This document shows, piece after piece, positions 52,163 to 60,615 of a stretch of 64,000 nucleotides of DNA. Source of the stretch: Paenibacillus sp. EZ-K15 (GTDB taxonomy: Bacteria > Bacillota > Bacilli > Paenibacillales > Paenibacillaceae); assembly GCF_002573715.1 (NCBI RefSeq), contig NZ_PDHM01000017.1, forward strand, positions 545,499 through 609,498. The letters run 5' to 3'. The notes beneath the pieces were generated by a model. It was not told the origin of the DNA and did no database searches. It saw only the letters and a list, made by a program, of their open reading frames with translations. Each line of letters begins with the position of its first letter. The first letter of the stretch is position 1. Both the position numbers and the translations under genes were made by a program.

Positions 52163-52801
52163 TTAAGCTCGTCCGTTCAATTCATCCATCGTGGCCTGTA
52201 CGATGATCCGCAGGCCTTTCAACATCGTTTCATGGGATAAAGTCGGCAAGGACGGCTTCTCCACGGCCATCTCCGTCGAAGCTGGAAAGTGCACAAAGCC
52301 GCCAATGGCAGATTTTTGCTTACGGCGAATTTCGTTCAAAATCGCATACATCGTATTATTGCAAATATACGTTCCGGCCGTATTGGATACCGAAGCAGGA
52401 ATTCCCGCTTCCTTCAGCCGGTTGACCATCAAACGGATGGGAAGGGTTGAGAATAATCCATCAGGTCCGTCAGCGTCTATGGGCTCATCTTGAGGTCTTG
52501 CCCCCCGATTATCCGAAATCGTCGATTCCGGCGGTATGTCCTTGATATTAATGGCGATCCGTTCCGGTGTAATGGCGGTCCGTCCACCCGATACGCCGCA
52601 GGCGATGACCGCATCGGGCTTGTATGCCTTCATCTGTTGCAGCAGTATCTCCGCACACTCATCGTAATGTACGGGAAGCAGCAGCGTTCTGATTTCTGCG
52701 CCGGGGAAGGAGTCGTGCTTGATCTCCTCAACCAGTCTCTCCGTTGGATTGATAGAGCTTCCGCCAAATGGTTCAAAGCCTGAAATTAATATTTTTAGCA
52801 T
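52163..52801 (-). CDS. pcp: Pyroglutamyl peptidase I
   Basis: 212 residues, C15 cysteine peptidase removing N-terminal pyroglutamate from peptides in the cytosol. Catalytic residues: Glu 80 (ITPERIAINI), Cys 147 (GTYICNN), His 171 (GFVHFP). With the neighbouring pxpBCA genes it forms a pyroglutamate salvage route to glutamate. Confidence 0.95.
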   Translation of the reverse strand: MLKILISGFEPFGGSSINPTERLVEEIKHDSFPGAEIRTLLLPVHYDECAEILLQQMKAYKPDAVIACGVSGGRTAITPERIAINIKDIPPESTISDNRGARPQDEPIDADGPDGLFSTLPIRLMVNRLKEAGIPASVSNTAGTYICNNTMYAILNEIRRKQKSAIGGFVHFPASTEMAVEKPSLPTLSHETMLKGLRIIVQATMDELNGRA

Positions 52802-52866
52802 ATATCATATCTCCTGTACTCGTTTATATAAGCTGCCGGGTCACGAAAATAGCATCCTAACTTTTA

Positions 52867-53625
52867 TTATAGCAGCGCTTGAACGCTTACGCCTTCTGCT
52901 TCAAGCCGTGATCGCAAGGTGCTGGCGAATAACGATGCATGCACGCCATCTCCATGAATGCAGACGGTATCTGCCATAATGGGAATCACCTTGCCGCTCA
53001 GGGTAACTACCACTCTTTCTTTCACCATCCGTACGACTTGCGTAACCGCAGCTTCGGGATCCGTTATCAAGGCATCCGGCAGATTTCTCGGCGTGAGGGT
53101 GCCGTCATCCTGGTAGGTACGATCCGCAAACACTTCGCTAGCTGTGCGAAGCCCTACCGTCTCACCCGCCGCGATTAACTCGCTGCCTGCCAACCCATAC
53201 AGAATGAGTGTCGGATCAATATGCTTGATTGCCGATGCAATCGCATCCGCAAGGGGTCTGGAGGTGGCTGCCATATTATACAGAGCACCGTGAGGTTTTA
53301 CATGCTGCAGTTCGGACCCTTCCTGTATCGCAAAAGCCATCAGGGCTCCAATCTGATAGGTTACCATGTCATAAGCTTCGGCAGGCGTTATCTCCATTCT
53401 TCTTCTTCCGAAGCCGGCCAGATCGGGCAAGCCAGGGTGCGCGCCGATTGCGGCACCGCTCTCAATCGCTTGACGGACCGTTGCCCTCATGACCGCCGGA
53501 TCACCTGCATGAAATCCGCAAGCAATGTTTGCCGAAGTTATACAGCGAAGAAGCTCCGTATCATGGCCTAACTTGTAAGCACCGTAGCTCTCTCCCATAT
53601 CGCAGTTCAGGTCCACTCGAACCAT
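52867..53625 (-). CDS. pxpA: 5-oxoprolinase subunit PxpA (LamB/YcsF family)
   Basis: 252 residues. Family signature VDLNCDMGESYG at the start, IACGFHAGDP and LQHVKPHGALYN later. PxpA is one of three subunits that hydrolyse 5-oxoproline to glutamate with ATP. It follows pxpC by 6 bp and ends the pxpB-pxpC-pxpA operon. Confidence 0.95.
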   Translation of the reverse strand: MVRVDLNCDMGESYGAYKLGHDTELLRCITSANIACGFHAGDPAVMRATVRQAIESGAAIGAHPGLPDLAGFGRRRMEITPAEAYDMVTYQIGALMAFAIQEGSELQHVKPHGALYNMAATSRPLADAIASAIKHIDPTLILYGLAGSELIAAGETVGLRTASEVFADRTYQDDGTLTPRNLPDALITDPEAAVTQVVRMVKERVVVTLSGKVIPIMADTVCIHGDGVHASLFASTLRSRLEAEGVSVQALL

Positions 53626-53631
53626 GCTGAC

Positions 53632-54633
53632 TCACCACTCCTTTAATTTAAGCTTGATCATGGCCTCCAACATTCGAAACTCTCGAACGTGAGCCGTATA
53701 AAGCTGTTCTGCTTCTGCCAACGAAATACCCGCAAAACGAATTGCTGCCCCAGGAGACAGCTGAGCGATCAGCGAAATATCAACGGTTGCCACTTGCGCA
53801 ATTTTGGGATAGCCTCCAAGCGTCTGCCGATCCGCCATTAGAATGATGGGCTGGCCATCTGCGGGTACCTGTACCGTTCCATGGGCTACCGGCTCGGATA
53901 TATATTCCTTTGCATGGCTTAGTTGAAGTGGCGGACCGGACAACCTGTAGCCCATACGGTCCGATTGCGGAGTTACGGTGAACCGTTCTTCGAACAGCGC
54001 CTGCTTGCTGATGGCGTCAAAGTCATCATATTGACGTCCTTTCAGCACGCGTATCACCGCCTCCTGCCCTGGACCAGGATACCCTTCAGCAGAGACGGCC
54101 CAATTCACGGTGAGGAAACCGCCATAATCATCAAGGTAGCGTTCAGACATGACCAGAGGAAGCTGAGAAGGATGAGCAAACAGCGTATCCCCTTTCTTCA
54201 ACGGCCTCCCTTCATATCCTCCGATTCCGGCCCTTAAATACGTACTGCTGCTGCCCATTACCTGGCAGACATCAAATCCGCCCGATACAGCCATATAAGC
54301 GCGACAACCCGTTACCGGCTGTTGAAAGCTCAGAACGCGGCCCGCTTTGATCAGCACGGGACGCCACATAGGAACCTTCACGCCTTCAATCGAGGGCGAT
54401 AGATCCCCGCCTGTAATGGCAACCCACCGATCGCTATGAAATTCAACCGCGAATCCTGACCATGTAATTTCCAGAACGGCCTGTTCATCCTCATTGCCAA
54501 CTAGTCGGTTGGCGATCCGATAAGCGGAATTATCCATTGCTCCTGCCGTAATAATCCCGTATCTGCCGTAACCCCGTCTTCCCGCATCCTGAAAAGTAAC
54601 AAGAAGTCCTGGCTTTATAACGGTTATACTCAT
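53632..54633 (-). CDS. pxpC: 5-oxoprolinase subunit PxpC (biotin-dependent carboxyltransferase-like, KipA family)
   Basis: 333 residues from ATG 54633, whose A and T overlap the pxpB stop (ATGA). A longer in-frame opening at 55035 lies inside pxpB and is not real. Motifs ITVIKPGLLVTFQDAGRRGYGRYG, AYMAVSGGFDV and PVAHGTVQVPADGQPIILMADRQT are those of the AHS2 domain. Confidence 0.95.
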   Translation of the reverse strand: MSITVIKPGLLVTFQDAGRRGYGRYGIITAGAMDNSAYRIANRLVGNEDEQAVLEITWSGFAVEFHSDRWVAITGGDLSPSIEGVKVPMWRPVLIKAGRVLSFQQPVTGCRAYMAVSGGFDVCQVMGSSSTYLRAGIGGYEGRPLKKGDTLFAHPSQLPLVMSERYLDDYGGFLTVNWAVSAEGYPGPGQEAVIRVLKGRQYDDFDAISKQALFEERFTVTPQSDRMGYRLSGPPLQLSHAKEYISEPVAHGTVQVPADGQPIILMADRQTLGGYPKIAQVATVDISLIAQLSPGAAIRFAGISLAEAEQLYTAHVREFRMLEAMIKLKLKEW

Positions 54634-55349
54634 AGGCCCACTTCCCTTAACCGTTCGTATTCCTCCGCTTGAATAGGCCGAAACCGGATATATTGCCCGC
54701 TCTTCAACAGCGTTGGCGGCTCGGCTTCGGGACGAAATAAAACGAGCGGCGTCCGGCCGATAATCTGCCACCCGCCCGGCGTTTCGATCGGATAAATGCC
54801 GGTTTGGGTGCCGGCGATCCCTACCGATCCAGCCGGTATTTGCAGCCGGGGAGTCTGTTTCCTCGGTGTCGCAATTTGCTCCGGGACACCTCCGACATAG
54901 GGGAATCCGGGCGCGAATCCGATGGCGTAAATTAAGTAATCCTGCCCGGAATGAATACGAATGACATCCCTGGGAGAAAGGTGGTTCTGCTGAGCCACTT
55001 CGTCCAGATCCGGCCCATAGTCGCCCCCATAACAAACCGGAATGTCAACAACCTCATATTTCGTGATGTTCTTCTCTCCAGCTTCCGCCTCCATCCGCTG
55101 CTCCAGCATCGAACAGACATAAGCAAACACCGTATCGAAACTCAATGGCTTGCCGATCTTATTATAATCATAGTAAACCGCTACGCTCGTATACGAAGGG
55201 ATGCATTCGATCCAGCCTGGAAAAGGGTTCTGTTCCAATCGCCTCGTCATAGCTGTGACCTGGCGATGTACCTTCTCGCTAACGATATCTTCGAATTGAA
55301 TGAGAACAGCCGAATCCCCTAAAGGGAAGAACGAATAAGACTTGCTCAT
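54630..55349 (-). CDS. pxpB: 5-oxoprolinase subunit PxpB (KipI family)
   Basis: 239 residues from ATG 55349, with GGAGA nine bases before. AHS1 domain motifs: PLGDSAVLIQFEDIVSE and IYAIGFAPGFPYVGGVPE, TPGGWQIIGRTP. In B. subtilis the same protein inhibits the sporulation kinase KinA, but the pxpBCA order and pcp neighbour point to oxoprolinase. Confidence 0.95.
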   Translation of the reverse strand: MSKSYSFFPLGDSAVLIQFEDIVSEKVHRQVTAMTRRLEQNPFPGWIECIPSYTSVAVYYDYNKIGKPLSFDTVFAYVCSMLEQRMEAEAGEKNITKYEVVDIPVCYGGDYGPDLDEVAQQNHLSPRDVIRIHSGQDYLIYAIGFAPGFPYVGGVPEQIATPRKQTPRLQIPAGSVGIAGTQTGIYPIETPGGWQIIGRTPLVLFRPEAEPPTLLKSGQYIRFRPIQAEEYERLREVGL

Positions 55350-55585
55350 AGTACATTCTCCGTTCCATATGTACTGCGGATTATCGTCAATCATTGAACG
55401 ATTATTCCTATGATAGCAGAGAAACAGGCATCCGTTGAATATACAGTTTAATTATTTGTCGATAGAATCAGGAACAGCTGGCTCTATTCGGATCATGCCA
55501 AGCTTCAATGCCGTTTTTCTGCATAATTTTAGGGAATGGTTGGCAAAATACAGAAGACGTACTTTGATAAGGAGGTGCCACCGAC

Positions 55586-55765
55586 ATGAGCCAACAAAAC
55601 CATAACAGTAACGAACCGACAAAAGCAGAAGTTCAAACCACGAAATTGAACAAAATGCCGATTCCAGGTGAATTTGACACCGAAATCTCCGCCGAAGAAG
55701 CAGCCGAGGTGTTTAAAGAGCAGCAGCAGCCAACCGCTGGTCATAGCTCCGAGAACCAACAATAA
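55586..55765 (+). CDS. Small acidic protein of unknown function (59 aa)
   Basis: ATG with AAGGAGGTG nine bases upstream, 59 codons, and a strong terminator 10 bp after the stop. The product is hydrophilic, rich in Gln, Glu and Asn, with a central MPIPGEFDTEISAEEAAEVF segment. No signal peptide or membrane helix. The good ribosome site and terminator support a real gene; no family is recognised. Confidence 0.75.
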   Translation: MSQQNHNSNEPTKAEVQTTKLNKMPIPGEFDTEISAEEAAEVFKEQQQPTAGHSSENQQ

Positions 55766-55774
55766 TACAAATAG

Positions 55775-55825
55775 AAGACCTCACGCATGATCCGTTGTTT
55801 ACAGGATCGTCCGTGAGGTCTTTTT
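55775..55825 (+). terminator. Rho-independent terminator after the 59-aa gene
   Basis: AAGACCTCACG pairs with CGTGAGGTCTT, with an inner GATCC/GGATC stem, followed by TTT. Confidence 0.9.
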
Positions 55826-55930
55826 AGGTGTATTATGTTACAAGTCATTCGGGTTTGTGGTTTAAATTAACCCACCATGTGGCTCCATTTATGATAGAAG
55901 AAGACCCAGCCGAGCCCGTTTTCTTCCGAT

Positions 55931-57142
55931 TTAAATCCCCTTGGTGCCTAACCTCTTCGCAAGTTCCGCCAGATCATGCCCTTTGAGGGCGCCTTCCACC
56001 AGCTGCGGAAGAAGTGCAGGGGTGCATGCAAAGCAAGGTGTTCCGTCTCTGGACAGTAACTTGGCTACCTGCTCATCATAGAACGGTTTTCCCTCGTCGG
56101 ATAGTGCGAGGAGACACATCGTCTTGACTCCCGCTTCCCGCAGTTCACGCATTCGCCGGATCAGCCCGGCTTGATTGCCGCCTTCATACAGATCCGAAAT
56201 GATGATAAACAGCGTTTTTTTCGGTTCTTCAATAAACTGCTCGCAATATGCGACCGATTTATGAATATCGGTACCGCCGCCAAGCTGGATGCCGAATAAC
56301 ATATCGACCGGATCATTGGCACACTGCTCCGTCAGGTCAACGACTTCCGTATCGAATACGACCACACGGGTGTCGAGCGAGGGTATGCTTGCAAAAATGG
56401 ATCCGATAACGGAAGCCCAGATCACGGATTCCGCCATGGAACCGCTCTGGTCGATATCCACAATAACGGTCCATTCTTTGCTCCTTCTTGCCCTGTCAAA
56501 ATAATAAAAACGCTCCGGCACGATCTGCTTGCGGTCCGCATCATAATTTTTCAGATTTCGCTGTATCGTCCGCTTCCAGTCAATACCGCTGAGCGAAGGA
56601 AGCGGTGTATGCTGTCTGCGGTTCAAGGCCCCTGTCACAGCCCGGCGAATATCATCCTGCAGACGCTGGACAAGCTCATCCACAACCGCCTTCACCAGCA
56701 AGCGCGCCGTATCCTTGGTTTTCTCGGGAATCTTGCCTTTCAGGGACAGCAGCGTGCCAACCAGCTGTATATCCGGCTTGACGGTAGCCAGAACTTCCGG
56801 TTCAAACAGCAGCTGCTTCCAGCCCTTTCGTTCCATGGCATCATTCTGGATAATGGACACCACGTCTTCAGGAAAAAAGGAGCGAACATCTCCCAGCCAC
56901 TGCGCAAGCCGGGGAGCCGATTTTCCTTGCCCGGCTGCCCGCTGCCCCGCGGCCGCACTTCCGGCTTCCGCCCCGCCGTCCGTATTATCATAAATCGCGG
57001 CCAGCGCGCGGTCCATAATCATCTCTTCCTCCGACAGCTGTATGCTCCCTCCGGGGCTGTAGCCCGCCAGCTGAGGTTCAGCCGACTGGCCCAGAATGAG
57101 CCGCCAACGCGATATTTGGTTTGGTTCCGGTATGCAGCTCAT
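55931..57142 (-). CDS. VWA domain protein (YehP-like)
   Basis: 403 residues. A VWA/CoxE-type domain in the C-terminal half has the MIDAS metal site VDIDQSGSM and a VVFDTEVVDL and IQLGGGTDIHKS region. The N-terminal half is helical. It is the last gene of the SWIM-HEAT-MoxR-DUF5682-VWA operon. VWA partners of MoxR ATPases act as metal-dependent adaptors for protein remodelling in characterised systems. Confidence 0.9.
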   Translation of the reverse strand: MSCIPEPNQISRWRLILGQSAEPQLAGYSPGGSIQLSEEEMIMDRALAAIYDNTDGGAEAGSAAAGQRAAGQGKSAPRLAQWLGDVRSFFPEDVVSIIQNDAMERKGWKQLLFEPEVLATVKPDIQLVGTLLSLKGKIPEKTKDTARLLVKAVVDELVQRLQDDIRRAVTGALNRRQHTPLPSLSGIDWKRTIQRNLKNYDADRKQIVPERFYYFDRARRSKEWTVIVDIDQSGSMAESVIWASVIGSIFASIPSLDTRVVVFDTEVVDLTEQCANDPVDMLFGIQLGGGTDIHKSVAYCEQFIEEPKKTLFIIISDLYEGGNQAGLIRRMRELREAGVKTMCLLALSDEGKPFYDEQVAKLLSRDGTPCFACTPALLPQLVEGALKGHDLAELAKRLGTKGI

Positions 57143-57145
57143 CGC

Positions 57146-59518
57146 CTAAAAGTCCTCAAAATCAAAATCATTCAAATCATCGATCATCTTCGCTTCTTCC
57201 TCCTTCAGGTCACCGGTCAAAATCTCGGCAGCCTGCTCTGCATTCACGCCCCATAGTTCGCCAAGCAGCTCGGCAATCATCGTCTTCTCCTTCGCCGAAA
57301 AGCTGCTGAACGCCCGGCGCAGAAATACAAGCGCACGAGTGAATTCATCATCCTCCAGGGACTGGATGTATTCATTCAGTTGTTCCCACAGACTTAACCG
57401 CGAGAGAAGAGCATATCGGTTCCGCATCGATAAGCCTTCAAACCATCCTGCTCCCAAATCGGCCGGAATGCCGGGGGATAATCTGCGCGACACTTCTTCG
57501 GCACACTGCCGGGCGGAAATCGCATTCCGCTCCATCAATACCGCACACGCATATCCCGATAACCGGGCGTTCAGGTCATCTCTTTCGGACAAATGCCCGA
57601 GCTCTTGCAGCCAAAGTTCCTCATCCACCTGCTCCGCATGCTCCAAAGCGACACTGTTCAGCTCATTCATGGCGGTTATCATTGAGCCTGATACCTCGTC
57701 GCTGCACTGGCTGCCATCGATCAAAAACAAACAAGCGCGCATAAAGAGCTGCTGCAGCAGTGGTACTAGCGGCACCGTATCCATCCGCCTGATCCCGCCG
57801 AAACGGATCAGCACGGATAACTCCCGGGAAGCTGCCGCAATCTGAACGACATCGCGGCTGTCCACAGCAAGCTTTTGCAGGGTCTGCCGACCCGCTTCCA
57901 TCTGATGAATCATCCCGCATTCATAGGCGATCCGGATAAGCGTAGAGGCTTCGGCAATCGAGCTGCAGCCCGCCAGCTTTTGCTGGAGCATATAAGCGGC
58001 AGCCACCTCTACCGTCTCCCCCAGCAGCGTCGATTCAACGACCTGAATTTCAACCTCCGGTGCCCATTGCACAACCCAGTGCTCGGCCCACGCACCTTGC
58101 TCCTGCCCGCTGGGCCTGGCTTTAACAAAATCAATTCCCAAGAGCTTCAAGCGATGAAACAAAAAGGACCGGTTCAAATCGAGATACGCGGACTCTTTCG
58201 AGGTTACTCTCCGGTTCTCGCGCAAATCCAAGATTAAATCGTTGGCAACAACCGATTTATACTTCTCCAGTTTCAGCCTCTTCAGCTGACGGTTCAGGTC
58301 GTCCTGGATCGGGGTCTGGCTGACGCCTTCCGCCAGTTCGCCGATCGCCGTGCCGATCTCCACACGTGCAAGCTCCTCTGCCACGACGGCAAGTTCGCCG
58401 CGCCCAAGCAGCGTCTGGGCCGCATCCCGCAAATCCCGCAGTGTCGGGAGACCGCCCCCGTGGAGCGCTGCCAGCGACTCCGCCAGCCGGACGGCTTCGA
58501 TCACCTCCGCCGTGGAGCGGTGGGTACCGTTCTTTCTCATCGAGCCCGCCACCATGGATAAATAATGATGCGGCAATTCCGCTAAAGAGCCCTCCTTCAT
58601 TCGTTCCCACATCATCTCAAAATAATGGGGAGCGATATTTCCGGCACCATAACCGGAAATGGACGACAGCTTATAATAGGAATATGGCATTAGCGTCAGC
58701 TTGGTTATCCGGGAAGGAAGCTGATTCAATTCCTCATCGCTCATCGGGCTGGACAAATCGCTAAGGGCTGAGGCATGGTAAGCCCCGCACACGACCACAA
58801 TGCGCTGGGGGTCATGCCCCGCCGCAATCGCTTCAACAATCTGACGGCGCATATACGACTCCCGGACGGCATTGTAGGCGTACTCCACAGTATCCTCCCG
58901 TCGTTCCTTCTCCTCCGACAGCTCTCGCATCTGAACAGAAAAAGCCGATATGGATTGCCGGTAAGACCCTTCGCTCAGATTATGTTCATAACTCTGCTCC
59001 CAATACATATCGTAATCGTATTCGCCGGCGAGCTCGGCAATCCGCTCATATACGGATTTTTCGTCCGGCTGGCTCTCGTCCATCGGCTCAGCTGCCCCCG
59101 AGCTGGATCCATGATCCTCACCTTCAAGCTCTTCCCCGCCCGTTTCGCCGTCCGAGCTTCGGCGCAGCTCCTGCAGGCAGACGGCTGTGGATGAGGGCAG
59201 ATCGATAAATGCGGCATAGGCTCCGTGCTTCTGCGCCCATCTCATGGCCTGATATTCCGGGGAATAAACCGCAAAAGGCCACAGAACCGTTCGTACGGGC
59301 AGTTCTTCGGTAAACGCCAATATGGCTACCGGCGGCTTCGTTGTTGCCTGGGTCAGATGCCGTATTTCCCCGCTTGCATCCGACGGCCCTTCGATGAGCA
59401 CCGCCGTAGGATTGATCTTATTCAGAAAGTCCAGTACATGCTTCGCACCGGCGGGCGACAAATGCCGAACTCCAAAAACATGTATGCCGGCAGCATTCAC
59501 TGGTTGATCTCCTTGCAT
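57146..59518 (-). CDS. DUF5682 family protein (YehM-like position)
   Basis: 790 residues. N-terminal region GVRHLSPAGAKHVLDFL, IEGPSD, and GAYHASAL resemble the TraB/EreA-type fold (Gly-x-Arg-His, Glu-Gly-Pro and Gly-x-Tyr-His motifs), followed by a long helical region. Overlaps the MoxR gene by 22 bp and precedes VWA by 4 bp, so the three are made together. No catalytic activity is established to my knowledge. Confidence 0.85.
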   Translation of the reverse strand: MQGDQPVNAAGIHVFGVRHLSPAGAKHVLDFLNKINPTAVLIEGPSDASGEIRHLTQATTKPPVAILAFTEELPVRTVLWPFAVYSPEYQAMRWAQKHGAYAAFIDLPSSTAVCLQELRRSSDGETGGEELEGEDHGSSSGAAEPMDESQPDEKSVYERIAELAGEYDYDMYWEQSYEHNLSEGSYRQSISAFSVQMRELSEEKERREDTVEYAYNAVRESYMRRQIVEAIAAGHDPQRIVVVCGAYHASALSDLSSPMSDEELNQLPSRITKLTLMPYSYYKLSSISGYGAGNIAPHYFEMMWERMKEGSLAELPHHYLSMVAGSMRKNGTHRSTAEVIEAVRLAESLAALHGGGLPTLRDLRDAAQTLLGRGELAVVAEELARVEIGTAIGELAEGVSQTPIQDDLNRQLKRLKLEKYKSVVANDLILDLRENRRVTSKESAYLDLNRSFLFHRLKLLGIDFVKARPSGQEQGAWAEHWVVQWAPEVEIQVVESTLLGETVEVAAAYMLQQKLAGCSSIAEASTLIRIAYECGMIHQMEAGRQTLQKLAVDSRDVVQIAAASRELSVLIRFGGIRRMDTVPLVPLLQQLFMRACLFLIDGSQCSDEVSGSMITAMNELNSVALEHAEQVDEELWLQELGHLSERDDLNARLSGYACAVLMERNAISARQCAEEVSRRLSPGIPADLGAGWFEGLSMRNRYALLSRLSLWEQLNEYIQSLEDDEFTRALVFLRRAFSSFSAKEKTMIAELLGELWGVNAEQAAEILTGDLKEEEAKMIDDLNDFDFEDF

Positions 59519-60600
59519 GCGTTATATAAGCCCCGCCACTCGGCTCCGCGTTTCTTCATAATATTATCAAGGTATTCCTTCCATACGAGCCGGTCTTTAT
59601 CATCATCCTTAACAATCGCCCCTTGGAGTCCCGCTGCCAAGTCCTCGTCCGTCAGCTCACCGCTGCCAAAGCTCGCTGCCAGCGCCATGCTGTTCGTCAG
59701 GAGCGATATCGCTTCAGCCGTCGAGATCACTCCTGCCGGGGACTTCACCTTTTCCTTTTTATCTAGAGTCATGCCGCTACGCAGCTCACGAAAGATCGTC
59801 ACGACCTTGAGCAGTGCTTCATCTGCGGGAGCAGCAGCCTGCAGATCATAAGAGGAGGCAATCTCGGACACCCGTTTCTTTACGATTTCGATTTCGGTAT
59901 TCAGATCCGCTGGAGCGGGAAGAACGATAATATTGAAACGGCGCTTGAGCGCCGTTGACATCTCATTGACCCCACGGTCTCTTGTATTCGCGGTAGCGAT
60001 AATAGAGAAACCTTTCCGGGCGTTCATTTCTTTACCGAGCTCAGGCACCGATATCGTCTTTTCGGACAAAATGGAGATCAGTGCATCCTGTACCTCGGAT
60101 GCGCAGCGGGAGATCTCCTCAAAGCGGGCTATCCCTCCCGCTTCCATCGCCCGCATGATCGGACTCTGCACCAACGCTTCGGGAGTCGGGCCTTGAGCGA
60201 GCAGCATGGCATAGTTCCACGAATACCGGACGTGCTCTTCACTCGTTCCTGCCGTTCCCTGAACGACCAGCCCGGAATTCCCGTAGATCGCTGCCGCCAG
60301 ATTTTCGGACAACCAGGATTTGGCCGTACCGGGTTCCCCGATCAATAATAGAGCACGGTCAGTTACCAAGGTAGCGACCGCCATCTCGATCAGCCGCTTG
60401 TTCCCAATATATTTAGGCGTGATGTCCGTTTTGCCTGCCTTGCCGCCAACGATGAATTTGAGTACGGATTGAGGCGACATCTGCCATCCGGCAGGAATTT
60501 TCCCGGAATCCTCCTTACGCAGCGCTTCCAGCTCGTGACGGAACAGTATTTCCGCGGGCTGCCGCATGATATCTTGCAATTGCTCTTGTCCTGCTGCCAT
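59497..60600 (-). CDS. MoxR-type AAA+ ATPase (YehL-like)
   Basis: 367 residues. Walker A GEPGTAKS (residues 88-95), Walker B region ARFEEISRCASEVQ, and sensor-1 ATANTRDRG. MoxR ATPases act as chaperones with VWA partners. RBS AAGGAGTG before ATG. Central gene of the five-gene operon. Confidence 0.93.
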   Translation of the reverse strand: MAAGQEQLQDIMRQPAEILFRHELEALRKEDSGKIPAGWQMSPQSVLKFIVGGKAGKTDITPKYIGNKRLIEMAVATLVTDRALLLIGEPGTAKSWLSENLAAAIYGNSGLVVQGTAGTSEEHVRYSWNYAMLLAQGPTPEALVQSPIMRAMEAGGIARFEEISRCASEVQDALISILSEKTISVPELGKEMNARKGFSIIATANTRDRGVNEMSTALKRRFNIIVLPAPADLNTEIEIVKKRVSEIASSYDLQAAAPADEALLKVVTIFRELRSGMTLDKKEKVKSPAGVISTAEAISLLTNSMALAASFGSGELTDEDLAAGLQGAIVKDDDKDRLVWKEYLDNIMKKRGAEWRGLYNACKEINQ

Positions 60601-60615
60601 GGGCGTTTCACTCCT

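Noticed and set aside
54634..55035. Longer reading frame upstream of pxpC
   Set aside because: Lies inside pxpB in another frame, Arg-rich, and the ATGA overlap start explains translation.
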